Source of the DNA: an uncultured Eubacteriales bacterium
GTDB lineage: Bacteria > Bacillota > Clostridia > Christensenellales > Aristaeellaceae
DNA length: 15,038 bases
Reading direction: 5' to 3'
Assembly (NCBI GenBank): GCA_900553905.1
Contig: USFL01000010.1
Coordinates: forward strand, 1 to 15,038
In this document: piece by piece, positions 1-6,309 of the stretch
Layout: each line of letters opens with the position of its first letter
Position numbering within the stretch: the stretch's first letter is position 1
Made by a program: the position numbers and the translations under genes
The notes under the pieces: model-generated
Databases searched by the model: none
Seen by the model: the letters and a program-made list of their open reading frames with translations, nothing else
What the model was told of the DNA's origin: nothing

Positions 1-1164
1 GGTTGGGGTGGGCGACGGCGTCGGCGTTGGAACGGGGGTCGGCGTGGGGGTGACAAATTCCTCCGGAGCCACGCTCTCGCCCTGACGGTTGAGCACATAG
101 CCGCTCAACTCGCCGTTTTCGCCGCGCAGGGTAAAGGCGCTGTCGCTGCCGATGTCCAGCGTACCATTAAGAACGCCGCTGCTGAGCACGCCGTCGGTCA
201 CGGTGTAATCGGTCACGGTGACGGTGAGCAGTTTGCCGTCCGCGGTGAACTGGTAGTAGACCTCTCCGTCTGTGCCCAGGGGTTTCCACAAGCCATGCAT
301 GAGCACATCCACGGTGATGGCGTCATTGCCCGCCAGGGGCATGGGCGTGGGCGTAATCACCGGCGCCAGAGAAAAGTTGGGGTCCAGCGTGGCCGGGGGC
401 GCGGGTGTGACCGTGGCCAACGGGGTGGCGCTCAACTGCGCCTGCGGCTCGGCGGTCGCGGTGGTCTGGGGCTCTTCGCCGGTCATGAGCGCCGAGGGCG
501 TAAGCGGCAGCTCCGCCCACGGAATGTCCACCACAACCGCCTCGCTGGCGAGCTGGCCAGGGGCATAGAGCAGGCGAAAGGCTGCGGACGCCACAAAATA
601 GGATTTGGGCATCGGCACATCCGCTTCCGAAGCGATCTCCGGAGCAAGCCCCTCCTGCGTGCTCACACGGGCGTATACGGCGCTTCGAAGGGCCGCGTTC
701 ACCGCGTCGGGTTCTTCTTCAAACAGATCGTTCACGGTTACGCTTTGCTTCCGGTCCAGGTCCACCAGCAGGTAAAAGAACTCCGTCGTGGCCTCCTCGG
801 CGTCCACGGCTCGATTGCGCACCGTAGCCTCCACGGAAAGCAGGCCCGGAAAATCCAGCGACACATTGTATCCGCCGCGGATTTCATCCAGCCCGCCATC
901 GGCGTAGGCCTCGTCCTGCGCCATCTGCCCCCTGCGCTGCAGGGCCTGAATCGGCGCGGTAATCTGGTCCGTCAGGTACAGTTCCAGCTGTGCATCCTCG
1001 CAGCTGAAGGTGGGATAATCCACCACAATCTGCTGGCGGCCCACCGTTTCCTCCACGTGATTGCGCACAACCGTCACGCCCTGGCCGGTCATTTCGGCCT
1101 CCTGCGCCGATGCCGTGCCCAGCGCCATCAAAAGCGCCAGCAGCAGCGCTACAAACCGTTTCAT
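1..1164 (-). CDS. Exported RsiV/DUF3298-like protein with Pro/Thr linkers, 3' end cut by window edge
   Basis: The frame opens with ATG at 1164 behind a GAGGAGGT ribosome binding site and stays open for 388 codons to position 1, so the C-terminus is missing. Residues 1-20 are a signal peptide (MKRF, then a Leu/Ala core, cleavage likely after ASA-20), so the protein is exported. Residues about 28-215 resemble the DUF4163/DUF3298 module known from the extracellular half of anti-sigma factor RsiV: a 'YLLVDLDRKQSVTVNDLFEE' segment and, later, 'SYFVASAAFRLLYAPGQLAS' followed by a DIPWAEL ending. There is no N-terminal anti-sigma domain and no sigma-factor gene alongside, so a role as anti-sigma factor is not supported. 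Residues about 235-290 are a Pro/Thr/Ala linker, followed by a roughly 80-residue beta-rich segment and another (TP)n linker at the window edge, suggesting more surface domains. It lies 17 bp after the membrane-protein gene and is probably co-transcribed. Family call moderately sure; function unknown. Confidence 0.75.
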   Translation of the reverse strand, partial: MKRFVALLLALLMALGTASAQEAEMTGQGVTVVRNHVEETVGRQQIVVDYPTFSCEDAQLELYLTDQITAPIQALQRRGQMAQDEAYADGGLDEIRGGYNVSLDFPGLLSVEATVRNRAVDAEEATTEFFYLLVDLDRKQSVTVNDLFEEEPDAVNAALRSAVYARVSTQEGLAPEIASEADVPMPKSYFVASAAFRLLYAPGQLASEAVVVDIPWAELPLTPSALMTGEEPQTTATAEPQAQLSATPLATVTPAPPATLDPNFSLAPVITPTPMPLAGNDAITVDVLMHGLWKPLGTDGEVYYQFTADGKLLTVTVTDYTVTDGVLSSGVLNGTLDIGSDSAFTLRGENGELSGYVLNRQGESVAPEEFVTPTPTPVPTPTPSPTPT

Positions 1165-1181
1165 CACCGGATACCTCCTCA

Positions 1182-2912
1182 TCAAAACTCGCCTTCCAGA
1201 CGGATGGGATAGCACGACTGGGTGGACAGCGCCACATATTCGCATTGCCCATCCCGCTCCAGCACAAAGGAGTGGGAAAGCGGCTGCGGATAGGCGGCAT
1301 TTGTCACCGCATGCACGGTAAACGTGCCGCCCGCGCCTTCCAGCGTCTTTTCAGCCCACTGAATATCGCTCTCCACGGGGCGGATGCTGTCGTAAATATA
1401 ATCATAATGCTGTTCGCCCTGCACAAACAGGCCGTACTTGCCGCTTTCCGCGTCCCGGACCACCAGCGCGTCGCAATCCAGATAGGCGTCCACCTGCGGC
1501 GACACGGCCAGGGGTGCGGACGTATCGGGGAGCAGGTACATTTCGCCGGAAGATAGATACGCCACGCCGCAGGCGGAAGCCACCAGATCGTCCATATCCT
1601 CCGTAGCCAGCCAGCGGCTCATGGTGCCGTCCTGCCCCAGCACGTACAGCAGGTAACGCTGGTCGGTGTCGGCGGTGCTGCCGGTATCCACATAGGCGGC
1701 GGTGTATTGGCCCGTAAACGGGAACGCGCGCGCAAACCACAGGGTGCTGAGCATCTGCCCGGCAGCGGTGATATAGTTGGCGCTGCCGTCATCCACGCCT
1801 TCGATAACCGACCAGCCGTTATACATGGGGTGCAGGCGCAATTGCTGGCCGTAAGTGGTTTCGAGATCCCCCAATCGAATCAGCGCAGAACCGTTGGCCG
1901 CCACCAGATAGGGCTCCTGATCCACATAGAAGCCGCCGAACGCCTGCGGGAACATGCCCTGCGCGGTCAATCCGTCGAAATAGCACAGCAGCCGGCCTTC
2001 CGCGGCGGTAAAGAGGTAAAAGTCATAGGTGCCGTCCGGGCGCAGATTGCTGGTGAGCACATGCGTATCCGTTGCGGCGCGGATCTCCATTTGCACCGTG
2101 CCGCTCAACTTGCTGATGGCAGTGCGCGTACTGTCGGCGATCTCCACCGCCGGCGCGGCGTCATAGCCTTCGATGGGCTGCGGCGTAACCACCGCGGCGA
2201 AAGGTTCTTCGCTGGCGGGTGGAACGAGGCCGCTTTGTCCCAGCCATTCCCCGATCGGCTCGCGGAAAACCCAGGCGGCTGCGCCCAGCACAACCAGCGC
2301 AGCCAGGGCGATCAGCGCGTTTCGAAGCGCGCGCCTGCGCCGCCTGCGGTTGGCCGGGCCATCGCTTTCCTCCCGCACCTGATAACCCACACCGTCCGCC
2401 GAGAGAATATCGCGCCGGGCAGTATCGGCCCACGTGGCCTCGCGTGGGCGATAAACGTTGCTCTGCGGTTCCTGCTGGCTTGACCCCTCGTTCCAGGGCT
2501 GGTCATCATAGCCGGCAAAATCCAGCTTGATGGGCGGCGCAAAAGCGGGTTCCGCCTCCTCGCCATCCGTGGCCTTACCATCCCTGCGGTAGTAGGCAGA
2601 AAAATCAAATCCATCTTCGCCGCCGGTTTCGGCTTCGACCGGCGCATCGCCCGCCGCAGGCGTTTCATTGGGCGCGTAACCTTCCCACGCTTCCTCCGGG
2701 GAAGCCAGCTCATTTGGCGTATAGATTTCTTCGCTCACCGCTGCGGCAGAAACAAGCGTGGGAGCAATCTCATGTTCCGTCTCCTCCTGGGAGATGGCGG
2801 GCTGCTCCCCACCTATGATCTCTTCGTCCGAAAACGACCGCGCCGCATAGAAATGCTGCGTCCGCTCGCTACGCCGGGCGCGGCTCCTTGTGCCGGAATG
2901 GTTGTCCGTCAT
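1182..2912 (-). CDS. Single-pass membrane protein with acidic cytoplasmic N-terminus and WG-repeat-like extracellular domain
   Basis: A 576-residue protein starting at ATG 2912 behind an AACGAGGTG ribosome binding site. Residues 1-188 are hydrophilic, acidic and low in complexity, probably disordered. Residues 189-194 are six consecutive Arg, followed by a hydrophobic segment at about 198-216 (ALIALAALVVLGAAAWVF). By the positive-inside rule the N-terminus is cytoplasmic and the 360-residue C-terminal part is outside. That part has beta-propeller or WG-repeat-like character, for example 'GKYGLFVQGEQHYDYIYDSI' near residue 500, which matches the YGLF...YDYI pattern of WG repeats. I do not recognise a named family and no catalytic motif is visible. 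It leads a two-gene unit with the exported DUF3298-like gene, so an envelope or sensing role is reasonable but is inference. Confidence 0.8.
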   Translation of the reverse strand: MTDNHSGTRSRARRSERTQHFYAARSFSDEEIIGGEQPAISQEETEHEIAPTLVSAAAVSEEIYTPNELASPEEAWEGYAPNETPAAGDAPVEAETGGEDGFDFSAYYRRDGKATDGEEAEPAFAPPIKLDFAGYDDQPWNEGSSQQEPQSNVYRPREATWADTARRDILSADGVGYQVREESDGPANRRRRRRALRNALIALAALVVLGAAAWVFREPIGEWLGQSGLVPPASEEPFAAVVTPQPIEGYDAAPAVEIADSTRTAISKLSGTVQMEIRAATDTHVLTSNLRPDGTYDFYLFTAAEGRLLCYFDGLTAQGMFPQAFGGFYVDQEPYLVAANGSALIRLGDLETTYGQQLRLHPMYNGWSVIEGVDDGSANYITAAGQMLSTLWFARAFPFTGQYTAAYVDTGSTADTDQRYLLYVLGQDGTMSRWLATEDMDDLVASACGVAYLSSGEMYLLPDTSAPLAVSPQVDAYLDCDALVVRDAESGKYGLFVQGEQHYDYIYDSIRPVESDIQWAEKTLEGAGGTFTVHAVTNAAYPQPLSHSFVLERDGQCEYVALSTQSCYPIRLEGEF

Positions 2913-2959
2913 TCTTACACCTCGTTACCTTCGGGATAAAAACTTGTACCCAGCATCAT

Positions 2960-2988
2960 ACAATAACATGTTCTCCCCATTGCGTCAA
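2960..2988 (-). promoter_or_regulatory. Probable sigma-A promoter of the two-gene envelope operon
   Basis: On the minus strand TTGACG (2983-2988) and TATTGT (2960-2965) are separated by exactly 17 bp. The -35 matches 5 of 6 consensus bases, the -10 only 4 of 6. It lies between the rho terminator and the ATG at 2912, giving a leader of about 40 nt. Placement is right; strength is uncertain. Confidence 0.5.
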
Positions 2989-3011
2989 GAATACACGCCT
3001 TTTGTGGTTGT

Positions 3012-3051
3012 AAAAATACGCGAAAGCCCCGCCCGTTCAAACGGGTGGGGC
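3012..3051 (-). terminator. Intrinsic terminator after rho
   Basis: Minus-strand stem formed by 3041-3051 and 3026-3036, 11 bp with one G-T wobble and a 4-nt TTGA loop, followed by TTTCGCG and then a run of five T (3012-3016). The stem is very GC-rich. The T-tract is interrupted, so efficiency may be moderate. It closes the methyltransferase-rho unit 22 bp after the rho stop. Confidence 0.75.
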
Positions 3052-3072
3052 CCGGCGAGCTTCCTCCGGCAT

Positions 3073-5067
3073 TCAGCGCTTGAGGTAACCGCTCTTTTCC
3101 CACAGGGCGATCCAGTCCTGCAGGCGGTTGAGCAAATCGGCGTTGCAGCGCGTCTTTTGCATCATGTCGATCAGCTGCACCACGGCTTCGCCGTTGGTGG
3201 TGGAGCCCAGCACCTTGCGAATGGCGCGCAGGCCCTCCTTCTGCTGGTCACTGAGCAGCATGTCGTCCTTTTTGGTGCCGCTAAGCTGCAGATCGATCAT
3301 GGGATAGACCGGATCGTTGGCCTGCCGGCGGCACAGGACCAGCTCCATGTTCGCCGTACCCTTGAATTCTTCAAAGATGATATCGTCCACGCGCGAGCCG
3401 GTTTCCACCGCGATTGTGGCGATCATGGTCAGGCTGCCGGCATCGCGCGTATTGCGCGCCGCGCCGAAAAAACGCTTGGGCCGCACCAGCGCCGCGGGGG
3501 TGACGGTATTGGTCATGGGCCGCCCTCCCTGCACCAGCGCCGACTGGTAGGCGCGTGTGAGCTTGGTCAGGCTATCCAGCAGGATGACCACGTTGCGGCC
3601 ATCCTCCACCAGGCGCTCGGCGCGTTCCAGCATGGTTTCGCTCACGCGGGTCTGCGTCTCCGGCGCGTCGGCAAAGGTGGAGGCAAACACCTCCGCATCC
3701 ACTGACTCGCGGATTTCCGTCACCTCTTCGGGCGCGATGTCGATCAGCAGCATCAGCACCTCGGCATCGGCGTCGTTGCGCTTGATGGCCTGGCAGATGG
3801 CCCGCAGCATGATAAGCCGTCCGCTGTCCGGCGGAGCTACGATCATGGCGCGCTGGCCAAAACCGATGGGGGCGATCAAATCCACCAGACGAATCGCCAT
3901 GTCCTGGTTGTCCTGCCCGCTTTCCAATACAATGCGGCGGTTGGGATAGACGGGCACCAGCTGCTCAAAGGACAGGCGGTCAGGATTCTCCTGGGGTTCA
4001 TGCCCATTGAGCCGTTCCACGGTGAGCAGTGCGGCAAATTTATCGCTCTCGCGCTGGGCGCGCGCCGTGCCTTCTACCAGGTCGCCTGTGCGCAGGCCGA
4101 AGCGGCGAATCTGCGCCATGGAAACATAGATATCCTTTTTCCCGGGCAGGAGCGTATGTCCACGCAAAAACCCGTAGCCATCGGGCAAAATTTCCAGGAT
4201 ACCACTGGCCGGCTCCCCTTCCTGCACCTTGAGCAAATCGGGAAGCTGTCCCTCCTCAGCCTGCACGGCAAATTGCGGATCGCGCGCCATGCGATACAGC
4301 GCGTCGTTGTAGTTGACCTCCGAGGCGGGAGGCTGATAACCGCGCTGCTGCTGATAGCCGTAGTTGCCTCCGGCAGGGCGGTATCCGCTTTGCTGATAGT
4401 TTCCGCGCTGCTGGTATCCGCCATAGCCCTGTTCGCGCGCGCCGTAATCGCCGCGATTTTGATAGGGCGTGCGCTGCGGGGCGGCGCGGTAGCCCAGACG
4501 GTATCCGTCCAGCTTGGGCACGTTATCTGATGTGGACGGGGGCGTATATTCCGGCGCAGGCTTATGCTCCTGGGATTCCTCCCGCCGCATGGGAGCCGGA
4601 CGGGCGGGCGGGCCAAAGCGGTTCACGCTTCCTCCGGCACGCTGCTGCCAGGCCGGCGCCCGCGCATTCTCACGCGACGTGCTGCGCGCCTGCCATGCCT
4701 GGCGATAAACCGGCCGGAAGCCGCCCTGTTCCTGGGGGTTGTTCCAGGCGCGAAAACCCGAACCGCCAGGGGACACCGCGGTCACGTCCGCCGAAAGGGG
4801 CGCCTCCTGCAGCCGTTCCTGCGTTTCGGCAGGGGTTTCCTCCTCCTTCTCCGCTTCCAGAGCAGGCTGGGGCGCAGGGGCCGCGACCTGCGGCATTTCG
4901 GGCTGCTCCGGCGCAGCCGTCTGAACGTCCGGCTCGTCGGGCAAGGCCTCCGACAGGCGCGCCACAATTCCAGATTTATCGATGCCAGCGCTCAATTTCA
5001 CGCCGTTTTCCTTTGCGAGCTTTCGAAGCTGAACAACCGTCATCGCCTGCAACTGTGCGTTCTGCAA
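3073..5067 (-). CDS. rho: Rho-family transcription termination factor with degenerate ATPase site and prion-like insert
   Basis: A 664-residue Rho homologue; E. coli Rho has 419. Residues 9-42 are the Rho N-terminal helical domain (TVVQLRKLAKENGV). Residues about 45-255 are a disordered insert, with a Tyr/Gln/Gly/Asn-rich part at 186-247. Residues 285-352 are the cold-shock-type primary RNA-binding domain (YGFLR at 298-302, DIYVS at 322-326). Residues 370-664 are the RecA-like motor domain (PIGFGQR, LLDSLTK, RPKRFFGAARN, EEFKGTANMEL). Recalled against E. coli, this part aligns without gaps at an offset of 233, which exposes changed ATPase residues: K181 is D414, K184 is R417, T185 is L418, catalytic E211 is I444, R212 is A445, R353 is P586 and the arginine finger R366 is K599. 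D210 and Walker B D265 remain (D443, D498). The frame is intact and conserved elsewhere, so this is not a simple pseudogene. The start is TTG at 5067, set by a strong ribosome binding site; ATG at codon 9 is the alternative. Confidence 0.93.
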   Translation of the reverse strand: MQNAQLQAMTVVQLRKLAKENGVKLSAGIDKSGIVARLSEALPDEPDVQTAAPEQPEMPQVAAPAPQPALEAEKEEETPAETQERLQEAPLSADVTAVSPGGSGFRAWNNPQEQGGFRPVYRQAWQARSTSRENARAPAWQQRAGGSVNRFGPPARPAPMRREESQEHKPAPEYTPPSTSDNVPKLDGYRLGYRAAPQRTPYQNRGDYGAREQGYGGYQQRGNYQQSGYRPAGGNYGYQQQRGYQPPASEVNYNDALYRMARDPQFAVQAEEGQLPDLLKVQEGEPASGILEILPDGYGFLRGHTLLPGKKDIYVSMAQIRRFGLRTGDLVEGTARAQRESDKFAALLTVERLNGHEPQENPDRLSFEQLVPVYPNRRIVLESGQDNQDMAIRLVDLIAPIGFGQRAMIVAPPDSGRLIMLRAICQAIKRNDADAEVLMLLIDIAPEEVTEIRESVDAEVFASTFADAPETQTRVSETMLERAERLVEDGRNVVILLDSLTKLTRAYQSALVQGGRPMTNTVTPAALVRPKRFFGAARNTRDAGSLTMIATIAVETGSRVDDIIFEEFKGTANMELVLCRRQANDPVYPMIDLQLSGTKKDDMLLSDQQKEGLRAIRKVLGSTTNGEAVVQLIDMMQKTRCNADLLNRLQDWIALWEKSGYLKR

Positions 5068-5081
5068 TATGAACCCTCCTT
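5065..5081 (-). promoter_or_regulatory. Ribosome binding site that fixes a TTG start for rho
   Basis: Minus-strand AAGGAGGG (5074-5081) is followed after 6 nt by TTG (5065-5067). No ATG lies at a workable distance: the first in-frame ATG is 24 nt further in, and using it would cut into the N-terminal domain. A TTG start with a strong ribosome binding site may be a way of tuning Rho output. Confidence 0.8.
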
Positions 5082-5088
5082 ACTAAAT

Positions 5089-5110
5089 CAGCCGGAACCC
5101 GAGCCGGCTG
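5089..5110 (-). promoter_or_regulatory. GC-rich hairpin between the methyltransferase stop and the rho ribosome binding site
   Basis: CAGCCGG (5089-5095) and CCGGCTG (5104-5110) form a perfect 7-bp stem with an 8-nt loop. No T-run follows on the minus strand, so it is unlikely to be an intrinsic terminator. It sits about 8 nt upstream of the rho ribosome binding site and could be an mRNA processing, stability or attenuation element. Function is inference. Confidence 0.4.
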
Positions 5111-5117
5111 CCGCCGA

Positions 5118-6191
5118 TCACGCTTTGCGGCCAATCACCACGTCACGATCCACGGCCTGTTCGACCCAATGGGAAAAATCGTTGTACGGCGGACGGGACA
5201 CAACCTCCAGCCCCGCCTCTTGCATATGCTGGACAACCTGGGACCGGCGCAGCGTATTGAGATTGAACGCAAACGCCGCCGCGCCGCCACGCTTGAGCGC
5301 GCGGACGCATCCCGGCAAAACCCGCTCCATAAGCCGCGGCAGAGAGGATACCGCGCCGCCCTCTCGGGGGGCGTGCTGCACGCCATAGGGCAGGTCGCAT
5401 ACGGCCAGATGGCAGCTTTCCGGCCGAACCAGCGCTTCCAGCCTGCCCGCATCCCCATGAATCATCCGCAGGGTGAGAGGACATGCGCGCATGGCCTGGG
5501 CATCCGGCGCAAGGGCGTATTCACTCCATTTGGCGCTTCCGCCGGACGGGAGTGTCAGCGCGCCCGCTGTACGCCGGTGCTTGATGCGGTGCATCTTCAG
5601 CGACCGGTCCAGATAGCTTTCCGCTTCCCGGAGCGCCTTTGCGTCCATGTCCACCCCAACCGCGTCGCAACCTTCACACAGGGCGCACATCAGCGTCGTG
5701 CCCTTTCCGCACATAGGGTCCAGCACGCGAAGCGGCCCCGGCTCGCACGCAAAATCAGAAGCGGCCCTGGCGCAGTGCAGCATCAGGTACGTAAAATCCG
5801 CATTGGTTTTGCCTTTGTATTTGAGCACCTGGGGCAGATCGTCCGGCATCCAGCCTGCGGGGATGCGCCGCATGGGCTGCAAGGCTCCGTCCTCCTGTAG
5901 CCGCGCAGCCAAACAGATGGCCGAATGTCCCGACACTGCACGCCATGCCGCCTCATCCAGCTCCTGCGCATCAAACATTAAAAAAGGCTCATCCGCCAAA
6001 TACTCCACCCTTGGCCGCTCGTGGACAACCCCGCAGGCATCAAGGATGCATTCCAGTTCGATCAATGCCAGCTTTTGCAGGGATTGACGATAACGAACAT
6101 TTGGATGCGGCTTCAAAAGCATCGCGTAACGCACGAGAACCTCTTTTCGCTCAAGCGGATTTGGACAACATAGAAAAACCTGATTGACCAT
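5118..6191 (-). CDS. Trm11/TrmG10-like SAM-dependent RNA (guanine-N2) methyltransferase
   Basis: A 357-residue protein whose C-terminal half is a Rossmann-fold methyltransferase of the UPF0020/Trm11 group. The SAM-binding motif I is LDPMCGKGT (157-165), an acidic motif II lies in VGVDMDA (178-184), and the catalytic motif is DLPYG (266-270), where the family usually has (D/N)PPY(G). Members of this group methylate guanine N2 in tRNA; the exact target here cannot be read from sequence. The N-terminal 150 residues replace the THUMP region of the classical enzymes, and I cannot confirm a THUMP domain. Start at ATG 6191, only 11 nt from a -10 box, with no clear ribosome binding site. It precedes rho by 50 bp on the same strand and is probably co-transcribed with it. 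Alternative: an N6-adenine methyltransferase of the NPPY class, less likely given the DPMCGKGT block. Confidence 0.85.
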   Translation of the reverse strand: MVNQVFLCCPNPLERKEVLVRYAMLLKPHPNVRYRQSLQKLALIELECILDACGVVHERPRVEYLADEPFLMFDAQELDEAAWRAVSGHSAICLAARLQEDGALQPMRRIPAGWMPDDLPQVLKYKGKTNADFTYLMLHCARAASDFACEPGPLRVLDPMCGKGTTLMCALCEGCDAVGVDMDAKALREAESYLDRSLKMHRIKHRRTAGALTLPSGGSAKWSEYALAPDAQAMRACPLTLRMIHGDAGRLEALVRPESCHLAVCDLPYGVQHAPREGGAVSSLPRLMERVLPGCVRALKRGGAAAFAFNLNTLRRSQVVQHMQEAGLEVVSRPPYNDFSHWVEQAVDRDVVIGRKA

Positions 6192-6202
6192 CAGTTTCCA
6201 GT

Positions 6203-6231
6203 ATTATATCACAGCCTGCAAGGATTTGCAA
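6203..6231 (-). promoter_or_regulatory. Strong sigma-A promoter for the methyltransferase-rho unit
   Basis: TTGCAA (6226-6231) and a perfect TATAAT (6203-6208) on the minus strand with a 17-bp spacer. The expected transcription start, about 7 nt past the -10, falls at about 6195-6197, leaving only 4-6 nt before the ATG at 6191. The transcript is therefore predicted to be nearly leaderless. Confidence 0.8.
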
Positions 6232-6263
6232 TGATTTTCCTAAAAAGGCTGCGTGATTGCACG

Positions 6264-6297
6264 CAAAGAAAAACCCCGCACGCTGAAGCGTGCGGGG
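6264..6297 (-). terminator. Intrinsic terminator of the hutP-cmk-ispH operon
   Basis: A perfect 10-bp stem, CCCCGCACGC (6274-6283) with GCGTGCGGGG (6288-6297), has a 4-nt loop and is followed on the minus strand by TTTTTCTTT (6265-6273). This is textbook intrinsic terminator architecture, starting 12 bp past the ispH-rpsA stop codon. Confidence 0.93.
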
Positions 6298-6309
6298 AAA
6301 GATGATCGC

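Noticed and set aside
1..51. GC-rich plus-strand repeat-like stretch
   Set aside because: It is the coding image of a Thr-Pro repeat linker in the left-edge protein, not an independent DNA repeat.
3073..5067. rho as a decayed pseudogene
   Set aside because: The reading frame is intact over 664 codons and the RNA-binding, Walker B and KRFFGAARN blocks are conserved with gap-free spacing, which random decay would not leave.
5089..5110. Hairpin before rho as an intrinsic terminator
   Set aside because: No T-run follows it on the minus strand, and the rho ribosome binding site comes about 8 nt later.
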